A stretch of DNA of 64,000 bases, taken from Rhodopirellula bahusiensis (GTDB taxonomy: Bacteria > Planctomycetota > Planctomycetia > Pirellulales > Pirellulaceae). Location of the stretch: contig NZ_NIZW01000022.1 in assembly GCF_002727185.1 (NCBI RefSeq), positions 1 through 64,000 of the forward strand. The letters run 5' to 3'. The translations under genes were made by a program, and so were the position numbers. The notes beneath the pieces are model-generated. The model worked only from the letters and a program-made list of their open reading frames with translations. It ran no database searches and was not told the DNA's origin. Of the stretch, positions 16,416 through 24,854 are shown piece after piece. Numbering within the stretch: the stretch's first letter is position 1; each line of letters begins with the position of its first letter.

Positions 16416-18031
16416 TTGCTAGGTCCCCTCGCCGCGTCTCCTTGATTGATCCAAACGACCAAAGGTTGCACGGCACCAAACGCCATAACCGATTGCGGGA
16501 CCAACAGATCATCATATCCATCGCCATTCCAATCCACGACTTCCAAGGTCGCCGCTTGGCAGCGATTCATTTCCAAGGTGTGCCGTTGGAAGTTGAATGT
16601 TGAATCTTCCGATGTGTTGCCTTCGTTCTCAAACCAAACCAAACCGTCGAACGAATCCGCTGGATAGCGTGCGATTTCCTGGTTGCCCAGCCAGGACGTG
16701 GCCGCAATGTCCAAATCACCATCGTGATCGAAGTCAGCAGCTGACGCGTGGTAACAACCCGGCATGGTTCCCACATCGTGTCGCTTCAGCGGATAAGACC
16801 CTTCGTTTTCGAGCCACCATACGCCGTGGTAGGGCTTGGCCAATGAATCATCAAATGTGTCGCCATTGGTCGCCAAAACATCCCAATCACCATCTTGATC
16901 GAAGTCAACGATTTGCATGCTGCTGGAACCGTAGGCCGGGTTGGACGCCTGATGCAGCACGATCGTCTCGTATGTTCCGTCGCCTAGGTTGCGATGGAAC
17001 TGGATCGCTTCGTAGTGCTGAGTCAGGAGCGTGAGAAAGTCCTCCTCTCCATCCCCATCGAAGTCCAACACTTCAATCGTGATGATGCCAGGTCGCTCGT
17101 CGAGTGTCCGCCACTCAAACTGCGGGACGCCTGTTTCGGCATCGACGCCTTGGTTCAAGCCCAGATGCAATCCACCTTCGAAGTGCAAACCAAAATCGCC
17201 GACCAAGATGTCTTGATCCCCATCGCTGTCGAAATCGATCGGTCGAGCGTCTGCGACGCGTGACATGGCGAGTCGCAGGGGGATTCGCTCGTATTCAGAT
17301 GCCAAATGCCCGGTGGTATGCAGCCGCAGCCACCAAACGTTGCCTTCGTGTTCGGTTTGCGGGTTGTGAGTTCCGAGATCGGCGACCAAGAAATCGGTTA
17401 TCCCATCACCATCCAAATCTGATTCCGCCACGCGGGATGCGTGTGCGACAGAAGCCAACAGATCGACGTTGATTTGATCGATCCTCGGTTGCTCCGCAGA
17501 AAACTGTGCGACGGTGCCTGTCCACATGTCCGTGAGTGCAATCGTTGGATTTCCAACGCGATCCGGCAGTCTCAAAAGACTGGACACGGCGCTGATCGCT
17601 GGATTTCTCGGCCAATCGATGACATGTCGTTCAAAACGAATGTCCATTGAACGCTCAGGAATGGGCATGTCCCATTTCTCAGGCGAAGTGTCGCGGTAGT
17701 AGGCCAGCGTTGCGTCGCGATCTGGCGGAACCAAATCATCTCGAAGCGATTCGCGGTACAAACGAAATCCTTGATCCACTTCTTCTTCCCAGTGATCCCA
17801 TTCAAAGATCCCAGGGTCGGGTGAGTCGTGACAATCGCCGCAAAATGCTCGAATCGATTCGGCATCGGTTGGTCGCGAGTCTGCTTGGCTGGCGATCAGG
17901 CGTTCAATCAGCTCTGGATTGACGCTGCTACCCGAATTGCATCCGACCAATCCAAACGCTGCTGCGGTCGACAGAGCTGCCGCCAAAAAAAAATGGAACG
18001 ATTGGGAAGATTTTTGGGAGGAAGGTCGCAT
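16412..18031 (-). CDS. FG-GAP/VCBS-repeat lipoprotein with a c-type haem motif
   Basis: A 539-residue predicted lipoprotein. The start MRPSSQKSSQ is followed by a hydrophobic stretch and the lipobox GLVGC (Cys near residue 31). Then comes AFCGDCHDSPDPG, whose CxxCH is a c-type haem attachment motif. From about residue 180 calcium-binding FG-GAP repeats follow: DLDGDGITDFL, DFDSDGDQDILVGD, DFDGDGEEDFL, DFDQDGDWDVLA, DFDHDGDLDIA and DWNGDGYDDLLVP. The fold is probably a beta-propeller exposed outside the cytoplasm. An in-frame codon at 18085 would add 18 residues. It is translationally coupled to the TPR gene and divergent from the sulfatase. Confidence 0.7.
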   Translation of the reverse strand: MRPSSQKSSQSFHFFLAAALSTAAAFGLVGCNSGSSVNPELIERLIASQADSRPTDAESIRAFCGDCHDSPDPGIFEWDHWEEEVDQGFRLYRESLRDDLVPPDRDATLAYYRDTSPEKWDMPIPERSMDIRFERHVIDWPRNPAISAVSSLLRLPDRVGNPTIALTDMWTGTVAQFSAEQPRIDQINVDLLASVAHASRVAESDLDGDGITDFLVADLGTHNPQTEHEGNVWWLRLHTTGHLASEYERIPLRLAMSRVADARPIDFDSDGDQDILVGDFGLHFEGGLHLGLNQGVDAETGVPQFEWRTLDERPGIITIEVLDFDGDGEEDFLTLLTQHYEAIQFHRNLGDGTYETIVLHQASNPAYGSSSMQIVDFDQDGDWDVLATNGDTFDDSLAKPYHGVWWLENEGSYPLKRHDVGTMPGCYHASAADFDHDGDLDIAATSWLGNQEIARYPADSFDGLVWFENEGNTSEDSTFNFQRHTLEMNRCQAATLEVVDWNGDGYDDLLVPQSVMAFGAVQPLVVWINQGDAARGPSN

Positions 18032-18201
18032 GGATCGGAGCAAAGTCCTGGAAACGTTCGGTTCGAATGCCGCAAGGCAGATCACCTATCTTAGCGTCTC
18101 TGAGAAACATGACAGTAGCAATGGTTGATCGCTTGACTGGGTCGCACGAGTTACTCTCATGGGACATCATTTTGTCACCGAACATCGCAGACGGTTTTTC
18201 T

Positions 18202-19758
18202 ATGCTCGCTTCACCATTCAATCGCCGTTCGTCCAATCTGCGATCCCGAATCTCAACAGGGATCATTTTGGTCCGAGCTGCGGTGACTTTGGGCATTTGC
18301 TGTCTCGTGAGCGACGCGTCTTTGGTATTGGCGGCGAACCCGCTGATGAACGTGTTGATCATTCAAACCGATGAGCACAACTTCCGTACTTTGGGGTGTT
18401 ACCGCGACACGTTGCCGATGGAAGGGGCCGAAATTTGGGGCGAAGGTGCCGTTGTAGAAACTCCCAACATCGATTCCATCGCAGCGCGCGGAGCCATCTG
18501 CACATCGTTCTATGCAACGTCGCCGGTTTGCACTCCGTCTCGAGCGGCTTTCTTCACAGGGCGGTACCCGCAGAACACGGGCGCTTACCAAAACGACCGC
18601 CCTCTTCGCGGCGACATGGTGACGTTCGCTGAAGTCTTGCGTCAGGCTGGGTACGCGACCGGCTATGCGGGCAAGTGGCATTTGGATGGTCCCGGGAAAC
18701 CTCAGTGGGGACCCGATCGAAAGTTTGGTTTCTCAGACAATCGATACATGTTCAACCGAGGGCACTGGAAGAAGTTCGATTTCGAAGGCGGTCAGCCGGT
18801 CGTGGCCGCGACGAGCAAGAAGGGGCAACCGAACTACAACTTGGCCGGCGCCGACGAGAAGACATTCAGCACGGATTGGTTGTGCGATCGAGCTGCCGAT
18901 TTTGTACGGGAGCATGCGGCGGAACCGTTCTGCTATCACTTGTCGCTGCCGGATCCGCACGGACCCAACACCGTTCGTGAACCCTACGACACCATGTTCG
19001 AGAACATGGCCGTTCGACCACCGACGACGTTCCAGCTCGAGGGGGAACAACCGGGGTGGTTGCCAGCGACCAACCGGAAAGTGGAGCAACAGTTCAACGC
19101 TCGGTTGATGACGCAGTACTTTGGAATGGTGCGTTGCATTGACGACAACGTGGGGATGCTTTTGGATCTCTTGGGTGAACTGAATTTGACTGAGAATACC
19201 GTGGTGGTGTTCACCTCGGACCATGGCGACCTGTGTTACGAACACGGAAGATTGAACAAGGGCAATCCTTACGAGGGCAGTGCAAAGGTGCCGATGATCA
19301 TCGCCGCGCCGAGTCTCGTCCCGGCGGGATTGCAAATCGACCAAGCGATGGGCACGGTAGATTTCTCACCCACGTTGCTGTCGTTGCTGCAGCAAGAACT
19401 GCCGGAGGGAACGCAGGGCCGCGACCTTTCAGAATGGTTTCGAAAGGCGGAACCGGATGACAAAGAGCTTCCTGGAAACAGCGTCACGTTTCTGCGAGCT
19501 GCTTCGAGCAAGGCGGCTTGGGTCGCGGCGGTGACGGATCGCTACAAGCTGATTGTTTCGGCGAGCGATCGACCTTGGCTGTTTGATTTGGAAAAGGACC
19601 CACACGAAACCGAGAATCACATTGGCAGACCAGAGAACCAAACGGTCGCCGCGAGGTTGGCGCGATCGATGTTGCAGTACGGCGACCTGATGAAAGACCC
19701 GCAACTGACTGAGGGCAAACTGCGAGAGGATCTGTTGAATTTGCAGATTCGCCCCTGA
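18202..19758 (+). CDS. secreted sulfatase (formylglycine-dependent)
   Basis: A 518-residue arylsulfatase-family enzyme. A signal peptide (about residues 1-45, ending SLVLA) precedes NVLIIQTDEHNFRTLGC with metal-binding Asp. The active-site signature is CTPSRAAFFTGRYPQNTG (Cys at residue 110), where the Cys is oxidised to formylglycine. GKWHLD, DPHGPNT, TSDHGDLCYEHG and NKGNPYEGSAKVP complete the metal and sulfate site. It hydrolyses a sulfate ester, probably on algal polysaccharides, outside the cytoplasm. The frame extends upstream to 18067, but ATG 18202 gives a proper signal peptide. No polysaccharide lyase or hydrolase sits next to it. Confidence 0.85.
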   Translation: MLASPFNRRSSNLRSRISTGIILVRAAVTLGICCLVSDASLVLAANPLMNVLIIQTDEHNFRTLGCYRDTLPMEGAEIWGEGAVVETPNIDSIAARGAICTSFYATSPVCTPSRAAFFTGRYPQNTGAYQNDRPLRGDMVTFAEVLRQAGYATGYAGKWHLDGPGKPQWGPDRKFGFSDNRYMFNRGHWKKFDFEGGQPVVAATSKKGQPNYNLAGADEKTFSTDWLCDRAADFVREHAAEPFCYHLSLPDPHGPNTVREPYDTMFENMAVRPPTTFQLEGEQPGWLPATNRKVEQQFNARLMTQYFGMVRCIDDNVGMLLDLLGELNLTENTVVVFTSDHGDLCYEHGRLNKGNPYEGSAKVPMIIAAPSLVPAGLQIDQAMGTVDFSPTLLSLLQQELPEGTQGRDLSEWFRKAEPDDKELPGNSVTFLRAASSKAAWVAAVTDRYKLIVSASDRPWLFDLEKDPHETENHIGRPENQTVAARLARSMLQYGDLMKDPQLTEGKLREDLLNLQIRP

Positions 19759-19866
19759 AGTCAGATTCGCGAAACGCGAAAGTTTGCATTCGAGCGTCTG
19801 AAGTGCCATGATCATCCTCAGGGTGTATTCGCACTCCCCCTTTTCTGGTTTCTCAAAGGCAGACGA

Positions 19867-20412
19867 ATGAAGCGAGCTTTGTTGGTGATCGATGTCCAGC
19901 GTGAATACTTCGATGGCGCGTTCCCCATTCGACATCCCGTCGGACATTTGGAATCGATCTTGGAAGTCATGGATCAGGCCCGGGATGCCAAGGTACCGAC
20001 AGCGGTGATTCGACATCACCAACCCGATCCGGACTCGCCCGTTTTTTGCAAAGGCAGCGAGATGTGGCAATTGCATCCGGAGGTGGAGTCTCGGCACCGA
20101 GACGCTTTGATTGACAAGGCTTTGCCGGGTTCGTTTACCAACACTGACCTCGAGGATTTCTTGAAATCCAACGACATCGACACGGTCAGTATCGCGGGCT
20201 ACATGACGCAAGTTTGTTGCGACACAACGGCTCGACAAGCCTTTCACCGCGGGTACCAGGTCGAGTTTTTAAGTGATGCAACCGGTACGTTGGATGTGTC
20301 CAACAAAGCCGGCTCGGTGACTGCGGAGCAACTGCATGAGTCGATCTTGGTGGCCCAGCAAATGTTCATTAGTGATGTAATCGATCGAGGTGAATGGTCT
20401 TCACGTTTGTAG
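19867..20412 (+). CDS. isochorismatase-family cysteine hydrolase
   Basis: A 181-residue alpha/beta hydrolase of the isochorismatase/nicotinamidase type. The expected triad is Asp9 (LLVIDVQREYFDG), Lys84 (LIDKALPGSF) and Cys117 (GYMTQVCCDTT), with the cis-peptide region preceding the Cys. The family hydrolyses amides or ethers such as nicotinamide or N-carbamoyl compounds; the substrate cannot be told. The ATG has AAAGG eight bases upstream. It follows the sulfatase by 108 bp on the same strand without an obvious functional link. Confidence 0.8.
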   Translation: MKRALLVIDVQREYFDGAFPIRHPVGHLESILEVMDQARDAKVPTAVIRHHQPDPDSPVFCKGSEMWQLHPEVESRHRDALIDKALPGSFTNTDLEDFLKSNDIDTVSIAGYMTQVCCDTTARQAFHRGYQVEFLSDATGTLDVSNKAGSVTAEQLHESILVAQQMFISDVIDRGEWSSRL

Positions 20413-20496
20413 ATAGATAGGCGTGTTCCGTTTGGGATCGTAGCGTTTCCAACACGAACGTCTTGCTCGGATTTCTTTTTAGGTCGGGATGAAGTC

Positions 20497-22158
20497 ATGA
20501 GAAAGAGTCACTCCACGAAAATGGTTGATGTCGTTGCGATTTGCGTGGCATCGATGGTGGGTTTGGTGTTGTTGGCTGGTTTTGTCCCTCGTATGCGGCA
20601 AAACGCGAGGAGGTCGACGTGTGAGATGAATTTCAAGCAGTTGGGTCTGGCACTGCACAATTATCGTTCGGCCTATCGAGTGATGCCGATGGGATGCGGC
20701 GGGACATCCTCCGGAAGTGCGGATGAGCCGACATTGGGCAACGCGAATCGTTTGAGTCCGCTGGTGGGTTTGACTCCATTCTTTGAACAACAACCGTTGT
20801 GGGAAAAAATTGCCAACCCATTGCGAGCCAATGGGGAGGTCTTCCCTGCGATGGGCCCGGTTCCATGGTTTGATCCCGAGAAGTACACACCTTGGAACGA
20901 ACGGCCCGAGGTGTTGGTTTGTCCCGCCGATCCAACCGCAAAGGATTTTCCGACGGTTGCCAGTTACACCATCAACTATGGCGACGCGGTGATGAATGTG
21001 GGGGCATCTCCGCTAGAAGAAATGCCACCTTATGGTCGAACGCCGGGTGCTCTCAGAGGGGTGTTTGGCTATCAAATGGTCTTTCGTTTTCGCGATGTGC
21101 TGGATGGGTTGTCCAATACGTTGCTGATGAGCGAGGCTCGAATCGGCGGCGTGAGAGTCGCCAAAAACATCCCCGGACTGATCGAGCGACCGGCGGTTTG
21201 CATCGATGCTCACGAAGACGATCAAACCAAGTACTGGCCCGAGGGACGCGGTGCGTGTTGGGCCGACGGATCGTTGTTATCGATGGGTGTTCAAACCATT
21301 CTGCCACCCAATTCTCACTCGGCAACATCGGAGAAAGGTGAACTCGAGGGCGTGATGTCGGCGTCCAGTCTGCACGGCGAGGGAGCTCACGTGTTGATGG
21401 CAGATGGAGCCATTCGATTCGCGAGCAGTTCGATCGATGCGGGCGATCAAAAGTCTTCGACCGTTGCCGAAGGACACTTGGACAATGGCAAAACGCTTCC
21501 TCCAGGAAGCCCCAGTCCGTTTGGAGTTTGGGGAGCGATGGGAACGCGTGCGGCGCAGGACCGATTTGATCCCAGCGAGCTATCGGAACCCGTGGACACG
21601 TTTACGGAAAAGGAATTGGTAGAGTTTGCCGAGTTCGAACTGGAAACGTGGCATGCGGCAAAAGGCACCGGGAAGATTCAAGCTCGGCAAATCGATCTGA
21701 CGGACAAAGGGGTTTTGGTTCTGATGTCCGAACGAGGTGACATTCGACGGTTGGGGTTGTCAAAATTCAGCAGCCAGGATGCCTACCGAGCGGTGACAAC
21801 TCAGCGGCAACGCATGCAGGATAAGATGCGATTGTTGGCGGAACATTTGTCGGCGCAGCTTGATTTGTTGGAAGACAAACAGTTCGAAACCTTCGCTCGC
21901 CAGTGGATTGCATTCGAGGATGATCAGCAGAAGGAGAATCCTTCAACCATCGCGATGTTGGCGAGAATCTTGAAATCACAGCGAGACGCACTGATTACCC
22001 GTTACGATCAAGCACTTGCTCTCGTTAGCACGGCCTCGCCGGAGGTTCTGGGCAAATTGCAGAAGTCTTTAACGAATGGCAAAGGCTCCAATCGCGGCTT
22101 CCAATTCGATTTTTCGGAAGGCCATTGGAAGCTAGTCATCGACGGACAAATGAATTAA
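20497..22158 (+). CDS. DUF1559 prepilin-like protein with SHD1-type tail
   Basis: A 553-residue protein of the planctomycete DUF1559 family. One N-terminal helix (about residues 9-28) runs into RMRQNARRSTCEMNFKQLGL, followed by ALHNYRSAYRVMP. The family landmarks FRDVLDGLSNTLLMSEARIG and the terminal H-x9-DG box HGEGAHVLMADGAIRF are present. From about residue 370, AEFELETWHAAKGTGKIQAR and DIRRLGLSKFSSQDAYRA resemble an SHD1 domain. The usual prepilin cleavage motif (FTLVELLVVI) is replaced by KMVDVVAICVASMVG, so normal prepilin processing is doubtful. It is followed 153 bp later by a paralogue. The role is unknown, probably envelope-associated. Confidence 0.75.
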   Translation: MRKSHSTKMVDVVAICVASMVGLVLLAGFVPRMRQNARRSTCEMNFKQLGLALHNYRSAYRVMPMGCGGTSSGSADEPTLGNANRLSPLVGLTPFFEQQPLWEKIANPLRANGEVFPAMGPVPWFDPEKYTPWNERPEVLVCPADPTAKDFPTVASYTINYGDAVMNVGASPLEEMPPYGRTPGALRGVFGYQMVFRFRDVLDGLSNTLLMSEARIGGVRVAKNIPGLIERPAVCIDAHEDDQTKYWPEGRGACWADGSLLSMGVQTILPPNSHSATSEKGELEGVMSASSLHGEGAHVLMADGAIRFASSSIDAGDQKSSTVAEGHLDNGKTLPPGSPSPFGVWGAMGTRAAQDRFDPSELSEPVDTFTEKELVEFAEFELETWHAAKGTGKIQARQIDLTDKGVLVLMSERGDIRRLGLSKFSSQDAYRAVTTQRQRMQDKMRLLAEHLSAQLDLLEDKQFETFARQWIAFEDDQQKENPSTIAMLARILKSQRDALITRYDQALALVSTASPEVLGKLQKSLTNGKGSNRGFQFDFSEGHWKLVIDGQMN

Positions 22159-22311
22159 CGCGGTGGACCGCAACCCATTCAGTTCATGCGCGCGATGATG
22201 ATCGAAGGCGATCCTTTTGGCCCGAATTGAGTGAGCCGCAACGACGATGCCAAGCTTGAAACTTAGTCATCCCCGTGCGGATGCCGCCGCCTTTTCCTTT
22301 GGAGTTCTCCG

Positions 22312-23745
22312 ATGAAGTCAAAGCTCACTCTCACAGATCTGATCATCGTCGGTGTGGTGGCGTCGGTCGGATTCAGTTTGTTGTTGCCGGCGGTTTTGCG
22401 ACAGCGCGCCGCCGCTAGAAGCTTCCATTGCGCGACCAACCTGAAGACTTTGGGATTGGCGATGCACAACTATCACGCCGCCTTCAGACAATTGCCGCCA
22501 GGGTTGGGCGGGACGGTTGGCGGGGAAGATGACACATCCAATCAAGGTCGACTCGGTCCGACCGTCGCTCTGACACCGTTTCTGGATGAACAGGCACTGT
22601 GGGAGAAGATCGCGAATCCGTATGTGTCCCCTAAGACAGGAAAACAGTTTCCGGCGATGGGACCGGCGCCCTGGTACGATTCCGCAGAATACACGCCATG
22701 GTTGTCGGTATTTTCGACTTTGCGGTGCCCCGACGATACGAAAAAACAAGTAGAGGTGCCGGAAAGAGAACCGATTGTGGTGACGACTCTGGCGATGCCC
22801 GAGCTTCCGCGCGGCATGATTGGTTCAACAACGTTGTGCAACTATGTGTTTTGCTACGGCGATGGAACCTACTTGATGGGTGAGATGATCGACGTCAACG
22901 ATGCCGATGTCGTAAGACGAGTGCGAGCTGGTATGCGGGGTGCATTCTGCGGGAATCAGCAGATGAAGTTTCGTGATTTCTTGGACGGGCTATCCAATAC
23001 GATTGCGATGTCCGAAACGATCACTCCAGGCGAGAATGACGCGAAAGAGTCTCACATAGCCCAGGGGATCAAAGGTCTGAGCTTGAACCCTTCGCTGTGC
23101 TTGGAAGCACATGATGGTGAACATGCGGATTGGTGGAACGTCCGTCGGGGATCTCGTTGGGCCGATGGTGCCCTGGCGATCAGTGGATTTCAAACGGTGT
23201 TGCCACCCAATTCACCGACTTGTTTGTCGGATTTGGGGATGGAAGATCCGACCGCATCGGCGTCCAGTCGACACGTCGATGGTGTGCATGCTTTGATGCT
23301 GGACGGTCGCGTTGTCTATATCAGTGACAGCATTGATTGCGGAGACAGCACGCAGCCGGGAGTTTCCACCGGTGAGGACTATGCTCTTCCAGGATCTCAA
23401 AGCCCGTACGGGGTGTGGGGGGCGCTGGGAACTCGAGCTTCTAGAGAAGTGTTGCCGAACCCAAATCCTGATTTGGCGCCAGTTGAAACGGGACCCGTTG
23501 GAAATCAACGCCGCCGAGCTCAAGAGGGCATTCCTGGCAATAGCTGGGCGACATGGACCGATCGCGATGGCAAGCATCATTTGAAGGCCAAAATCAACCG
23601 CATCATCGATCGCGAAACGGTGGAACTGGAAGACAGCAAAGGCATCCTGCATCGGGTGCCTCTGAACACTCTGTCTGACCGTCACATCATCATGGCGGTG
23701 ATGATGCACGAATCCCAATTGGAAGCAGCGTCCGCACCGAAGTGA
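22312..23745 (+). CDS. second DUF1559 prepilin-like protein with SHD1-type tail
   Basis: A 477-residue paralogue of the preceding gene. The N-terminal helix is LTLTDLIIVGVVASVGFSLL, a prepilin-like pattern in which the usual Glu after the cleavage site is Asp. Then come RSFHCATNLKTLGLAMHNYH, FRDFLDGLSNTIAMSETITP and the H-x9-DG box HVDGVHALMLDGRVVYIS. The tail WATWTDRDGKHHLKAKINRI and then LEDSKGILHRVPLNTLSDRH is a clear SHD1-type domain. The ATG has GGAG eight bases upstream. The pair looks like a tandem duplication that has diverged. It is convergent with the DnaJ-type gene. Confidence 0.75.
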   Translation: MKSKLTLTDLIIVGVVASVGFSLLLPAVLRQRAAARSFHCATNLKTLGLAMHNYHAAFRQLPPGLGGTVGGEDDTSNQGRLGPTVALTPFLDEQALWEKIANPYVSPKTGKQFPAMGPAPWYDSAEYTPWLSVFSTLRCPDDTKKQVEVPEREPIVVTTLAMPELPRGMIGSTTLCNYVFCYGDGTYLMGEMIDVNDADVVRRVRAGMRGAFCGNQQMKFRDFLDGLSNTIAMSETITPGENDAKESHIAQGIKGLSLNPSLCLEAHDGEHADWWNVRRGSRWADGALAISGFQTVLPPNSPTCLSDLGMEDPTASASSRHVDGVHALMLDGRVVYISDSIDCGDSTQPGVSTGEDYALPGSQSPYGVWGALGTRASREVLPNPNPDLAPVETGPVGNQRRRAQEGIPGNSWATWTDRDGKHHLKAKINRIIDRETVELEDSKGILHRVPLNTLSDRHIIMAVMMHESQLEAASAPK

Positions 23746-23755
23746 TCGAGACCGG

Positions 23756-24751
23756 TCAGAACTTCAGCGATTCACGTGGCTGCATGGGGTTGGCCTCGTC
23801 AAATTGCTCGATCAGTTTCGTGGATTCTTCGTCGATCGATTCAGGCAATTGGATCTGCAGCTCAACGATTAGATCGCCGTCGGTTCCCTTTGGATTGCGA
23901 ACGCCCTGCCCCTTCAGTCGCAAACGTTTGCCGCTGGAACTGCCGGCGGGCACCGAGAGTGTGATCGTTCCCGCGGGAGTTGGCACATCGACTTTGGCAC
24001 CCGAAACGGCTTCCGCGATGGTGATCGGGAGTTTGAGTTCCAAGTGGTTGCCGTTGCGTTTGTAGAATGGATGGTCATCGACCTGAATGACCAAAATCAA
24101 ATCGCCAGCGCCACCGGAACCGGGATGGCCCTGTTCGCGCAATCGGATCTTGCTGCCCGAATTGACGCCGGGCGGAATCGTCACCGATAGCTTCTCTTGT
24201 TTGCCACCGCGAGCGAGATAGAACTCGACTTTGTCACCCAGCACCGCGGTGCGAAACGTGACAGACAGCTCGTGACGAATGTTTTGACCGCGTTGTGGCG
24301 GTGCGGATCGTTGACCACCACCAAACGGTGACCCCTGGCCGCCGCCGCGTGCGCCCCCGCCGAGAATCTGTTCGAAGAAGTCATTGAATCCGTTCTCGAA
24401 TCCAGGTTGTCCTCCTCCTCCGCCACCACGACCGGCGGCGCCGAAGATTTGTTCCAAATCCAAACCGTCAAACGATGGGCCCGCTGATCCGCCGCCACCG
24501 CCGGCACCAGGATTCCAACCGCCGCGAATTTTTTCGAAGTCGGATCCGTAGCGATCGTAGGCCGCTCGTTTTTGTTCGTCGTTGAGGACTTCGTAGGCTT
24601 CCTGAACGCGTTTGAATTTTTCTTGCGCGTCAGGGTTATCGGGGTTCATGTCCGGATGGTACTTCCGGGCCAATTTGCGATAGGCTTTGGTCAGCTCAGC
24701 CTTCTCGGCGTCGCGAGAAACTCCCAGCGTTTGATACAGATCTTCAGCCAC
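23756..24751 (-). CDS. DnaJ/CbpA-type co-chaperone (no zinc finger)
   Basis: A 331-residue J-domain protein. Residues 1-70 form the J domain with the HPD tripeptide at 32-34, which stimulates DnaK ATP hydrolysis. A long Gly/Phe-rich linker follows (about 77-155, with [16 protein letters not shown]). Two C-terminal substrate-binding barrels come next, [20 protein letters not shown] and [20 protein letters not shown]. The four CxxCxGxG zinc repeats of DnaJ are missing, so it is the CbpA/DjlA-independent type II class. The start is GTG 24751 ([11 protein letters not shown]). It acts in cytoplasmic protein folding. Divergent from the secreted protein gene at 24855. Confidence 0.9.
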   Translation of the reverse strand: MAEDLYQTLGVSRDAEKAELTKAYRKLARKYHPDMNPDNPDAQEKFKRVQEAYEVLNDEQKRAAYDRYGSDFEKIRGGWNPGAGGGGGSAGPSFDGLDLEQIFGAAGRGGGGGGQPGFENGFNDFFEQILGGGARGGGQGSPFGGGQRSAPPQRGQNIRHELSVTFRTAVLGDKVEFYLARGGKQEKLSVTIPPGVNSGSKIRLREQGHPGSGGAGDLILVIQVDDHPFYKRNGNHLELKLPITIAEAVSGAKVDVPTPAGTITLSVPAGSSSGKRLRLKGQGVRNPKGTDGDLIVELQIQLPESIDEESTKLIEQFDEANPMQPRESLKF

Positions 24752-24854
24752 AGCGTGTCAATGATTTGGAAGGCAATTGTGTCATTTTGACAGGAACAGT
24801 CTTTTGTGGATTCACCATAGCAAACACCGAACCACAGACCGATGGGGGAATGGG

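Noticed and set aside
24787-24815. TTGACA as a promoter for the gene at 24855
   Set aside because: A perfect -35 box is present at 24787-24792, but no acceptable -10 lies 16-18 bp downstream (ATTCAC at 24810), so it was not listed.
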